A stretch of 6,357 bases of DNA from Bacilli bacterium (GCA_024693415.1 JAILKX010000185.1:1-6357); one strand, 5' to 3'. Counted from the first letter of the stretch, positions 1-5,391 are shown. Notes: generated from the letters alone by a model not told the origin. Program-made: numbers and translations.

Positions 1-875
1 TCGATGCGCTTTGCGATCCCCCACCCGGCGACGATCTGATCGCCATAGGGGCTGAACAGGTAATTGGTGACCATGTTCGAGGAGGAAGCCATGATCGAGA
101 TGATGCAATTGGGGAGCCCGGCCACGATGATCTCCCGCGCATTGCTCATGCCGCAACGGAAGTTGGACGGCACCGCGTTGATCGTGGTCGACCTGCGCTT
201 CACGACGATGTAGACGATGAGGTAAATGCAGGCCGCGCAATTCGAAAGCAGGGTCGCTAACCCCGCCCCCGCCACCTCCATGTTGAAGGCGAAAATGAAT
301 AAGGGGTCCAATAAAATGTTCAAAACGCCGCCGAGTCCCACTCCGATCGAACCCTGGAGCGACGCGCCCTCCGAGCGCACCAAATGGGCAAGCAAAGGAT
401 TCATGACCGCCGGCAGCGCACCGAGGATCACGGTATAGAAAACATAATTCGACATATGCTCCAGCGTCGCCCCGCTTGCGCCTAGCGCCGAATAGAGCAA
501 GTCGCGGAACAGAAACACGATCAGGGAATAAACCAAGGCGAGCCCGACGCCGCAATAGATCGCGAAGCACGACCCCTTGCGCGCCGATTCATAGTCCTTG
601 CGGCCCAGACAATGCGAGATGAAGGCCGAGCCCCCTACCCCGAAAAGGTTCGCCACCGCGTTGAAGATGATGGCAAGGGGCAAGGCGAAGGTGACCGCCG
701 CGACCTGAGATGGGTCGTTCAGCCTCCCGATGAAGAGGGTATCGGCCATGTTGTAGATGACCGCGATCACCTGCGAAAGCATGGTCGGCAAAGACAATGC
801 GATGACCGCCTTGAACACCGGCGTCGAGGACAATAGACGCAGGTTCTTCGCTTTCTTCTCTTCCTTGGACAGCAT
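1..875 (-). CDS. MATE-family multidrug/cation antiporter, 3' end cut off by the window
   Basis: This reads as the first 291 residues of a MATE efflux transporter, a cytoplasmic membrane protein that exports cationic drugs or other compounds in exchange for Na+ or H+. A full-length protein is about 440-460 residues, so roughly the C-terminal third lies outside. Family features seen: YNMADTLFIGRL (residues 41-52) in the first helical hairpin, GVGGSAFISHCLGRKD (79-94), LVRSEGA (165-171), GGVLNILLDPLFIF (182-195) and AGWGIAKRI (283-291). Alternating hydrophobic stretches fit about eight membrane helices. It most resembles the MepA/DinF-like bacterial branch; the substrate cannot be read from sequence. 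The ATG at 875 is the only reasonable start: no ATG, GTG or TTG lies in frame between it and the yitT stop, and the N-terminus MLSKEEKKAKNLRLLSSTPV is typical. No Shine-Dalgarno site precedes it. It lies 44 nt after yitT and could also be reached by readthrough, since no terminator separates them. Confidence 0.93.
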   Translation of the reverse strand, partial: MLSKEEKKAKNLRLLSSTPVFKAVIALSLPTMLSQVIAVIYNMADTLFIGRLNDPSQVAAVTFALPLAIIFNAVANLFGVGGSAFISHCLGRKDYESARKGSCFAIYCGVGLALVYSLIVFLFRDLLYSALGASGATLEHMSNYVFYTVILGALPAVMNPLLAHLVRSEGASLQGSIGVGLGGVLNILLDPLFIFAFNMEVAGAGLATLLSNCAACIYLIVYIVVKRRSTTINAVPSNFRCGMSNAREIIVAGLPNCIISIMASSSNMVTNYLFSPYGDQIVAGWGIAKRI

Positions 876-882
876 GAAAACG

Positions 883-910
883 ATTATAGGTGAAATTACG
901 GATTTTCCAA
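883..910 (-). promoter_or_regulatory. Promoter of the MATE gene, probably leaderless
   Basis: On the minus strand TTGGAA (910-905) and a perfect TATAAT (888-883) are separated by 16 nt. The ATG begins 7 nt after TATAAT, so the expected transcription start falls on or next to the start codon. A dyad (901-918, arms TTTCC/GGAAA) overlaps the -35 box and could be an operator. The prediction rests on sequence only. Confidence 0.7.
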
Positions 911-919
911 AGGAAATCG

Positions 920-1963
920 CTACTTGATAGGACGCATGAAGAAGCGTCCGTATACCTGGCGGAGCTCGGTGACGCTGATGAAGGCCGCATCGTCGAGCGA
1001 GCGGATGAGGTTCACGGTCTTCTTGACCTCATAGGAGGAGATGACGATGCGGATGATCCACTTATCGTTCCCCGAATACACGCCCTGGGCGCTTATCTGG
1101 GTCGCCGCGTGGGGCACCATCTCGATCAGCGTCTTGCCAAGGTCCTCATGCGAGGTGACCGTCTCGATCAACACCTTCTTGTTGCGCTGATTGATGAGGT
1201 CGGTCACAAGCATCGTCATGATGAGGTAAAGCACGGCGTAGAAGACGCTCGCGAAAGCGTGCAGCGCCTGCTCGGTCCCCCAGCCGAATTTCGTCATGGT
1301 AAGCAAGGTGAAGATCGAGATCGTGACGCTATTGACGAGGACCGAATACTTGCCGACCATCGTCGATTTCTTGAGTGCGATGTAATAGGCCAAAACGTCG
1401 ATTCCGCCCGCGGAGGCATCGATTTTATACGCCAAGGCGGACGCTAATCCGGTGCAGACGCCGGCGAACAGAGCGCGCGAGAGCATCCCGCCGTTATCGG
1501 AGCAGAACTTGGCGACGACCTCGATGAACCCCGAGGCGTAATTGGAGAGCAAGAAGGAGAACAAGGACACCTCGGCGACGTTGATGACCGTGTAGATCGT
1601 GAACCGCTTCCCGACCCCGAACCACGCCAAAACCATAAGGGGCATGTTCAGGAGGAAATAGAGGATGCCGTATACGAGGGGCTCGCAGTTATTGACCTCG
1701 ATGAAGTTCCCCTCAAAAAGAGTGATGAACGCGATGACGTTCTGCGAGATGCCCGAAATGCCGCCGGAAATGAGGCGGATGACGTTGCTGTCGGCCTCGA
1801 TGAGGGCGGAGGGGACGAGGAAGCAGGCGTAGCCGAAGGCGAAGATCAAAGCCGAAAGGGACGTGACGATGAAGGCGTAGCCATGCGTCGCCGTCAGGTA
1901 GAGCGCCGTGTGGTCCAATAGGAAGTCATGGACCTTTCTCTGGATGGACTTTTTCTTGACCAT
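920..1963 (-). CDS. YitT family membrane protein (YitT/DUF161 plus C-terminal DUF2179)
   Basis: A 347-residue integral membrane protein of the YitT/YqfU family, whose molecular function is not established. About six membrane segments can be placed (roughly residues 30-50, 95-115, 122-140, 163-181, 207-225, 236-256). Family glycine motifs are present: LISGGISGISQN (64-75) and ASAGGIDVLAYYIALKK (183-199). The cytoplasmic tail from about 260 has the DUF2179 pattern: GVYSGNDKWIIRIVISSYEV (294-313), then IRSLDDAAFISVTELRQVYG. The start chosen is the ATG at 1963 (MVKKKSIQRK). An in-frame ATG at 2044 would add 27 residues, but that stretch spans the apparent promoter and has no family resemblance. 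No Shine-Dalgarno site precedes 1963; the -10 box is 7 nt upstream. The MATE gene follows after 44 nt on the same strand. Family assignment is firm; the role is unknown. Confidence 0.93.
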   Translation of the reverse strand: MVKKKSIQRKVHDFLLDHTALYLTATHGYAFIVTSLSALIFAFGYACFLVPSALIEADSNVIRLISGGISGISQNVIAFITLFEGNFIEVNNCEPLVYGILYFLLNMPLMVLAWFGVGKRFTIYTVINVAEVSLFSFLLSNYASGFIEVVAKFCSDNGGMLSRALFAGVCTGLASALAYKIDASAGGIDVLAYYIALKKSTMVGKYSVLVNSVTISIFTLLTMTKFGWGTEQALHAFASVFYAVLYLIMTMLVTDLINQRNKKVLIETVTSHEDLGKTLIEMVPHAATQISAQGVYSGNDKWIIRIVISSYEVKKTVNLIRSLDDAAFISVTELRQVYGRFFMRPIK

Positions 1964-1970
1964 GGCATGA

Positions 1971-2013
1971 ATTATATGCACTCCCGAAGCAATTTTGCAT
2001 CGGTTTGTTGCAT
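1971..2013 (-). promoter_or_regulatory. Promoter of yitT, probably leaderless, with repeated TTGCAT elements
   Basis: A perfect TATAAT (1976-1971, minus strand) lies 7 nt before the ATG. There is no good -35 consensus. Instead the hexamer TTGCAT, as read on the plus strand, occurs at 1995-2000, which is the -35 position with an 18-bp spacer, and again at 2008-2013, 13 bp further upstream. The repeats could be activator or repressor sites; this is inference. Confidence 0.6.
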
Positions 2014-2120
2014 TTTGCGGATTTCCCCTTCCGTCAAAGCCCATTTTCCCTATGCGCGCATGTGTAACTCCGTTATTGCCTCGCCTCGCCCATGATGATA
2101 TGATTAACCCGCTGTTTAGG

Positions 2121-2143
2121 TATAAACAGGCGTTTTTCGGAGG
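2121..2143 (+). promoter_or_regulatory. -10 box and ribosome binding site of the thioredoxin-like gene
   Basis: TATAAA (2121-2126) is a plausible -10 box; I see no convincing -35. GGAGG (2139-2143) is a good Shine-Dalgarno site 6 nt before the ATG at 2150, which fixes that start. The predicted leader is short, about 15-20 nt. It differs from the adjacent divergent yitT gene, which has no Shine-Dalgarno site. Confidence 0.6.
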
Positions 2144-2149
2144 CTTATC

Positions 2150-3043
2150 ATGGTAATTCTCAAAGCAATCGGCGGCCTATTCACGCGCTTGTGGCGTTGG
2201 ATCAAAGAGACCGCTTGGGTCCAGCCCTTGCTCATCGTCGGCGGCATCTTCGCCGTCATCTTCTCGATCCCCCGCATCACCGAATGGGTGCAGAGCATGG
2301 GAATCGGCAGCGCATCCGCATATTATTCCAGCTACAAAGTTAAGCTCGAAGGCGAGCTCAAAGGCGCGACCATCGATTCCGATGCCGACAAGCTCACCGA
2401 AGCCCTCTGGGAGAACTCGAACCTCAATAACTCCCCCACCGCCGTCTCCAACGACTGGGCTTCCTACCAGGGCGTCCTCTCCGCTAGCGGCGTCACCGCC
2501 ACCTATGGCGAGAAGTTCTTCTTGGTCTACGTAAGCGACGACTGCTCGACCTGCGACACCATCCAGCCCGCCTTCAAGGCCCTTCAGGACGACTGGAACT
2601 ACCGCTTCACCCCGAGCGACGGCGGCACCTTCAAGATGTACACCATCTTCACCGACGACACCTCGACCAACGACGACGACTACGACCTCGAATCCGAGCA
2701 GCACGCCTTCGTCCGCTACCTCGACAAATTCAACGAGAACGGCTATTGGTCCGAGATCGGCGGCCGCCTCACCGACGAAGCCCCCTATAAGGAGAACATG
2801 TCGATCGGCGACAGCGACTACACCTACCTCGCCGACGGCGACCACGACGGATTCGCCACCCCGACCATCCTCCTCGTCGACTTCTCCAAGGAAGCCTTCG
2901 AAGCGGGACGCCCCGGCGTCTCCGAAGTCCTCTTCGGCGTCAGTGGAAGCGATAAGTTCGAGAAGGCCAGCCTCCTCCTCAAGATGTGGAACCACTGCGA
3001 CGACGACAACGCGAACCCCTTCAGCGCCTCCTATTCCAGGTAA
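2150..3043 (+). CDS. Membrane-anchored extracytoplasmic thioredoxin-fold protein, function unknown
   Basis: A 297-residue protein I cannot assign to a named family. It starts with a short basic, Trp-rich cytoplasmic segment (RLWRWIKETAW), then one membrane helix (about residues 24-41), and should place the rest outside the cell. A thioredoxin-like core is visible: strand FFLVYVSDDC followed by the CxxC motif CSTC (C132, C135) and a helix (IQPAFKAL). Much later comes ATPTILLVDF (236-245), whose P238 fits the cis-proline position. Between them is an unusually long acidic insertion, with DDTSTNDDDYDLESE (169-183) and a calcium-loop-like DGDHDG (229-234, D229/D231/D233) just before the cis-Pro. 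Residues 43-118 form an N-terminal extension. A thiol-disulfide oxidoreductase or disulfide-bonded surface protein is the best guess. Codons end very often in C, which may reflect high expression. The gene is monocistronic: divergent yitT upstream, terminator directly downstream. The CxxC, cis-Pro, Shine-Dalgarno site and terminator show that this strand, not the longer antisense frame, is coding. Confidence 0.85.
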   Translation: MVILKAIGGLFTRLWRWIKETAWVQPLLIVGGIFAVIFSIPRITEWVQSMGIGSASAYYSSYKVKLEGELKGATIDSDADKLTEALWENSNLNNSPTAVSNDWASYQGVLSASGVTATYGEKFFLVYVSDDCSTCDTIQPAFKALQDDWNYRFTPSDGGTFKMYTIFTDDTSTNDDDYDLESEQHAFVRYLDKFNENGYWSEIGGRLTDEAPYKENMSIGDSDYTYLADGDHDGFATPTILLVDFSKEAFEAGRPGVSEVLFGVSGSDKFEKASLLLKMWNHCDDDNANPFSASYSR

Positions 3044-3063
3044 TCGTCTAAATAAACCAATCC

Positions 3064-3092
3064 AAACGTCAGGCATCCCCTGGCGTTTTTTT
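3064..3092 (+). terminator. Intrinsic terminator of the thioredoxin-like gene
   Basis: The stem AAACGTCAGG / CCTGGCGTTT (one G-U pair) with loop CATCC runs straight into seven T residues (3086-3092). It lies 20 nt after the stop codon. This is a canonical Rho-independent terminator on the plus strand. Confidence 0.9.
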
Positions 3093-3104
3093 ATCTCCCC
3101 GGAC

Positions 3105-3141
3105 CCCGCCCGAGCTATTCCCCAATAGCTGTCGGGGCGGG
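3105..3141. repeat. Long GC-rich hairpin between convergent genes
   Basis: A perfect inner stem AGCTATT/AATAGCT (3113-3119 with 3124-3130, loop CCCC) sits on an outer stem CCCGCCCG (3105-3112) / CGGGGCGGG (3133-3141). The two are separated by a 2-nt bulge (GT), and the outer stem has one bulged G. Together they give about 15 base pairs. No T-tract follows on either strand, so it is not an obvious intrinsic terminator. It may be an RNA 3'-end stabiliser, a REP-like palindromic element, or a backup termination structure. The rest of 3142-3256 shows no gene. Confidence 0.65.
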
Positions 3142-3256
3142 CCGCCGGAGGCACCCCCAGGGAATGTTTTCTTTGCGGTTGCCACCACTTCCATAGGCGG
3201 TTCAGGGCGCGGCGCTCACCCCGCAGACCATGTCTCGGGCGAGGCCCAAGGATAGC

Positions 3257-3282
3257 AAAAAGGCCACCGGATGGGTGGTCTT
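3257..3282 (-). terminator. Intrinsic terminator of the ylbF-rsmD-coaD operon
   Basis: On the minus strand AAGACCACC (3282-3274), loop CATCC and GGTGGCCTT (3268-3260) form a 9-bp stem with one A-C mismatch. The T run (3261-3257) begins in the last two stem positions and continues past it. It begins 28 nt after the coaD stop. It is weaker than the plus-strand terminator at 3064-3092 but correctly placed. A short GATG tandem (3283-3294) lies between it and coaD. Confidence 0.7.
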
Positions 3283-3310
3283 GATGGATGGATGGTGATG
3301 GGGGTGATTG

Positions 3311-3781
3311 TTATTTGGAGGCGTAGGCCTTGACGACCGCGGGCGGGACGAGGGGGGAGATGTCGGCACCGTTTTTGTGGAGTTCATTGATCATGGATGA
3401 GGAGATGAATGAGGTGGTCTGGTTGGCCATGAGGAATACCATCTCGATCTCGGGGTCGACGAACTTGTTGGCGGCGGCGAGCTGGAATTCGTATTCGAAG
3501 TCCGTCACGGCGCGGAGGCCCCTGATGATGAAGGCGGAGCCGACCCTTTTGGCGTATTCGACGGTGAAGCCATCGGTGTAGTCGACCTTGGCGTTCGGGA
3601 TATCCTTGGTGGCTTCCTTCATCATGCTTAGCCTTTCTTCAATCGTGAAGTTGCTCTTCTTGGCGGGGTTGACCGCGAGGAGCAATATGACCTCATCGAA
3701 GAGGGTGGCGGCCCTTTTGAGGATGTCTAGATGTCCGTTGGTGATGGGGTCGAAGCTCCCCGGGTAGATGCCGATTCTCAT
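3311..3781 (-). CDS. coaD: Phosphopantetheine adenylyltransferase
   Basis: CoaD catalyses the fourth step of coenzyme A synthesis: ATP plus 4'-phosphopantetheine gives dephospho-CoA and pyrophosphate, in the cytoplasm. The 156-residue length is normal (about 155-165). Nucleotidyltransferase motifs are present: YPGSFDPITNGH (6-17, with the TNGH histidine H17), the lysine pair K41/K42 (in NPAKKSNFT), IIRGLRAVTDFEYE (85-98, with R87 and R90) and SFISSS (124-129). One deviation is that the residue three positions after ISSS, usually K or R in this family, is N132 (ISSSMINEL). The ATG start matches the family N-terminus (MRIGIYPGSFDP). AGGAGG (3796-3791) lies 9 nt upstream, inside the end of rsmD. 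It is the last gene of the ylbF-rsmD-coaD operon, 3 nt after the rsmD stop, the same rsmD-coaD order as in Bacillus. Confidence 0.97.
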   Translation of the reverse strand: MRIGIYPGSFDPITNGHLDILKRAATLFDEVILLLAVNPAKKSNFTIEERLSMMKEATKDIPNAKVDYTDGFTVEYAKRVGSAFIIRGLRAVTDFEYEFQLAAANKFVDPEIEMVFLMANQTTSFISSSMINELHKNGADISPLVPPAVVKAYASK

Positions 3782-3784
3782 GCG

Positions 3785-4324
3785 TTAGTTCCTCCTGAGC
3801 AATAAGACCTTCGTCTTGCCATATTTATAATCGCGCGCATGCGCGTATGGGCTTCTATCGATGGCGAGGTCGCCTTCGTATTCGAGGACGATCTTGGCGC
3901 CTTCCGCAAGGAGATCCAATTCTAGAAGCGCGTCTAGGCTATTCTGGTAGGCTTCCTTGAGCGCGTAGGGCGGGTCGAGGAAAACGATGTCGAAGCGCTT
4001 GCCATCCCCTGCTAGCCTTTTGAGGGCGGCGAGGTAATCGAGGTTCAAGACCTCCTGCTCCTCGCCGAGCTTCTTGAGGTTGTTTTTGATGATCTGGGCG
4101 GTTTTCGGGGCGTTATCGACGAAGGTGCAATCGCTTGCGCCTCTAGATAATGCCTCGATCCCGAGGGCCCCGCTTCCGGCGAAGAGGTCGAGGGCGGATA
4201 GGCCTTCGATGTCGCCGAGGCAGGAAAGCATCGCGCCGCGGACCATGTTCTTGGTCGGGACGGTGCCGATGTCGGGCGTATCGATGATGCGCGAGCCGTA
4301 TTTGCCTCCGATGATCTTCAGCAT
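3785..4324 (-). CDS. rsmD: 16S rRNA (guanine-966-N2)-methyltransferase RsmD
   Basis: RsmD uses S-adenosylmethionine to methylate N2 of G966 (E. coli numbering) in 16S rRNA during 30S assembly. The 179 residues match the usual 180-200. Visible motifs: the N-terminal IIGGKYGSRII (4-14) and PTKNMVRGAMLS (23-34), both typical of RsmD; SAM-binding motif I LDLFAGSGALGIEALSRGA (45-63); the acidic motif II residue D70 (FVDNA); and catalytic motif IV DIVFLDPPY (112-120). The start ATG overlaps the ylbF stop in ATGCTGA (7-nt overlap), so translation is probably coupled. AGGAGG (4341-4336) lies 11 nt upstream, inside ylbF. Its last codons (RRN) carry the Shine-Dalgarno site of coaD. In Bacillus ylbG lies between ylbF and rsmD; it is absent here. 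Confidence 0.96.
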   Translation of the reverse strand: MLKIIGGKYGSRIIDTPDIGTVPTKNMVRGAMLSCLGDIEGLSALDLFAGSGALGIEALSRGASDCTFVDNAPKTAQIIKNNLKKLGEEQEVLNLDYLAALKRLAGDGKRFDIVFLDPPYALKEAYQNSLDALLELDLLAEGAKIVLEYEGDLAIDRSPYAHARDYKYGKTKVLLLRRN

Positions 4325-4680
4325 TTGGTGCAGTTCCTCCTGGCGCGGTAGGCGCCAAGTAGCCGCATGTCGATCTCGTCATACAGTTTTCTCACGGTGG
4401 AGTAGGCTTCGTTGTAGCGCCTGCTTAAGGGGTGCTCACCGAGGGATTTCTTGGCGAGATAAAGGCTATGGAGCGCTTCTTTGGACATATTGTTCGATTC
4501 GCCGTAATGGTTGACGGCGAAGGAATAGTTTTCGTTGGCCTCGTCGACCTTTTTGCGGAGTTCCTTGACCTCGTCTGAAGCGTTGAGCTCCTCTTCGCGC
4601 ATCGAAAGCTCCGCGATGCGCGGGTCGAGGCGCAGGGCTTCCCGGAGGTTCATCAATGCGTTGAGGGTCTTCTCTTCCAT
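4318..4680 (-). CDS. YlbF/YmcA family protein (Com_YlbF, DUF964)
   Basis: A 120-residue, highly charged, all-helical protein. Family-like stretches are ALRLDPRIAEL (15-25), ENYSFAVNHYG (50-60) and KKSLGEHPLSRRYNEAYSTVRKLYDEI (77-103), the last closely following the family's HPLxxxYNEAYxxVRxLxxEI pattern. In B. subtilis YlbF, YmcA and YaaT form a complex that assists RNase Y in mRNA processing and affects competence, sporulation and biofilm formation. Position before rsmD-coaD points to the YlbF branch rather than YmcA. The protein ends in CTKC (C117, C120); Bacillus YlbF also has a cysteine-rich tail linked to Fe-S binding. The ATG at 4680 is chosen. A TTG at 4692 would add four residues with a weak AAGGA upstream, but it abuts the likely -10 box. 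It is first in the operon and divergent from def. Confidence 0.85.
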   Translation of the reverse strand: MEEKTLNALMNLREALRLDPRIAELSMREEELNASDEVKELRKKVDEANENYSFAVNHYGESNNMSKEALHSLYLAKKSLGEHPLSRRYNEAYSTVRKLYDEIDMRLLGAYRARRNCTKC

Positions 4681-4692
4681 GGCCGCAGGCAA

Positions 4693-4698
4693 ATTTTA
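4693..4698 (-). promoter_or_regulatory. Candidate -10 box of the ylbF-rsmD-coaD operon
   Basis: TAAAAT on the minus strand (4698-4693) lies 12 nt before the ylbF ATG, predicting a leader of only about 5-6 nt. No Shine-Dalgarno site is near the ATG. The -35 position (about 4716-4721) has no good consensus and overlaps the extended -10 region of the opposing def promoter. Confidence 0.45.
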
Positions 4699-4716
4699 CC
4701 CCATCCTTCAAGATAA

Positions 4717-4725
4717 TGGTATAAT
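4717..4725 (+). promoter_or_regulatory. Extended -10 promoter of def, probably leaderless
   Basis: TGGTATAAT is a perfect extended -10 element (TGn plus TATAAT at 4720-4725). The ATG begins 7 nt later at 4733, with no Shine-Dalgarno site between. The -35 region is weak: TTTACC at 4695-4700 would need a 19-bp spacer, and it overlaps the ylbF -10 box. Transcription probably starts on or next to the ATG. Confidence 0.7.
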
Positions 4726-4732
4726 TCGCGAT

Positions 4733-5290
4733 ATGGTAAGAATCGTCAAAGACAGCGTTGCCTCGCTCAGGGCAAAATCGAAGCCGGTCGAGATGCCCTT
4801 ATCCGAAAAGGATAAAGCCACCCTCGACGAGATGCTCGAATACCTCCACCTCAGCCAGGATGAGGAATACAGGAAGAAGCATCCTTCCTGCCGCGAAGGG
4901 GTCGGCCTCGCCGCGCCTCAGATCGGCGTCAACAAGCGGATGCTCGTCATCAGCTACGACATCTACGACGAAAATGGGCCGTGCGGGAAGATCGAGTACC
5001 AGCTCGTCAACCCGAAGATCGTGGTCAATTCGATCAGGAAATGCTACCTCGCCTCAGGCGAAGGGTGCCTCTCGGTCGACGAGGAGCATCCGGGGCGCGC
5101 CTACCGCGACTTCAAGATCGTGGTCGACGCCTACGACGTCCTTGAAGGCAAGCAGAAGAAGATCACGGCCCGCGGGTTCGACGCGATCGTCCTCCAACAT
5201 GAAATCGATCACCTCGACGGCATCCTCTTCTATGACCGCATCGACCCAAGAAACCCGAACAAGGAAATCCCAGGCGCAGTCGCAATCTGA
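4733..5290 (+). CDS. def: Peptide deformylase, type II
   Basis: Deformylase is a metalloenzyme (Fe2+ or similar) that removes the formyl group from the N-terminal methionine of new proteins at the ribosome exit. The 185 residues fit the longer Gram-positive type II class. All three signature motifs are intact: GVGLAAPQ (56-63), EGCLS (110-114, metal ligand C112) and HEIDH (156-160, ligands H156 and H160, catalytic E157). The class II insertion between motifs 1 and 2 is present. The frame stays open upstream to 4535, but that stretch is antisense to ylbF and non-homologous. The ATG at 4733 gives the typical N-terminus MVRIVKDSVASLRAKSKPV and sits 7 nt after a perfect TATAAT. It is divergent from ylbF and followed at once by a terminator, so probably monocistronic. 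In Bacillus defB also lies near rnjA. Confidence 0.97.
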   Translation: MVRIVKDSVASLRAKSKPVEMPLSEKDKATLDEMLEYLHLSQDEEYRKKHPSCREGVGLAAPQIGVNKRMLVISYDIYDENGPCGKIEYQLVNPKIVVNSIRKCYLASGEGCLSVDEEHPGRAYRDFKIVVDAYDVLEGKQKKITARGFDAIVLQHEIDHLDGILFYDRIDPRNPNKEIPGAVAI

Positions 5291-5308
5291 ACTGCGCCTT
5301 TTCGTTTC
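5272..5308 (+). terminator. Intrinsic terminator overlapping the 3' end of def
   Basis: The perfect 9-bp stem AGGCGCAGT (5272-5280) / ACTGCGCCT (5291-5299) encloses a 10-nt loop that ends with the def stop codon (TGA, 5288-5290). A T-rich run, TTTTCGTTT (5299-5307), follows. The 5' arm therefore lies inside the last codons of def. Confidence 0.85.
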
Positions 5309-5342
5309 TCATATATTGCGGAAAGCACTTTCATTCTTTTTA

Positions 5343-5373
5343 TTGACGCAACGGGCGCGGAATATGCTATAGT
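5343..5373 (+). promoter_or_regulatory. Promoter of rnjA
   Basis: TTGACG (5343-5348) and TATAGT (5368-5373) are separated by a long 19-bp spacer. The -10 box is extended by TGc (5365-5367), which can compensate. Transcription should start near 5380, giving a leader of roughly 58 nt. It lies just past the def terminator, so rnjA is expected to be transcribed independently. Confidence 0.7.
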
Positions 5374-5391
5374 GTACCCAACTTAGGAAAC

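Noticed and set aside
890..1447. Plus-strand open frame of 185 codons
   Set aside because: It is antisense to the well-supported yitT gene, and its charged, repetitive composition is typical of a GC-rich shadow frame.
1964..2044. 27-residue N-terminal extension of yitT
   Set aside because: It covers the -10 box and upstream elements and has no resemblance to the family.
2177..3154. A 325-residue open frame on the minus strand, longer than the gene opposite it
   Set aside because: Its product is low-complexity (runs of Val, Gly, Glu, Asp) with no motif. It is the antisense shadow of the strongly C-ending codons of the plus-strand gene, which has the Shine-Dalgarno site, CxxC, membrane helix and terminator.
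3283..3300. GATG tandem repeat as a phase-variable tract
   Set aside because: It has only three perfect units and lies downstream of coaD in non-coding sequence. It is too short to suggest slippage control.
4535..4732. N-terminal extension of the def frame
   Set aside because: It lies antisense to ylbF, is Ser/Arg-rich and non-homologous, and would span the def promoter. The deformylase family N-terminus starts at 4733.
4318..5290. Use of the mycoplasma code (TGA as Trp)
   Set aside because: def and ylbF both end naturally at TGA, the def TGA sits in a terminator loop, and the tryptophans I read are TGG.
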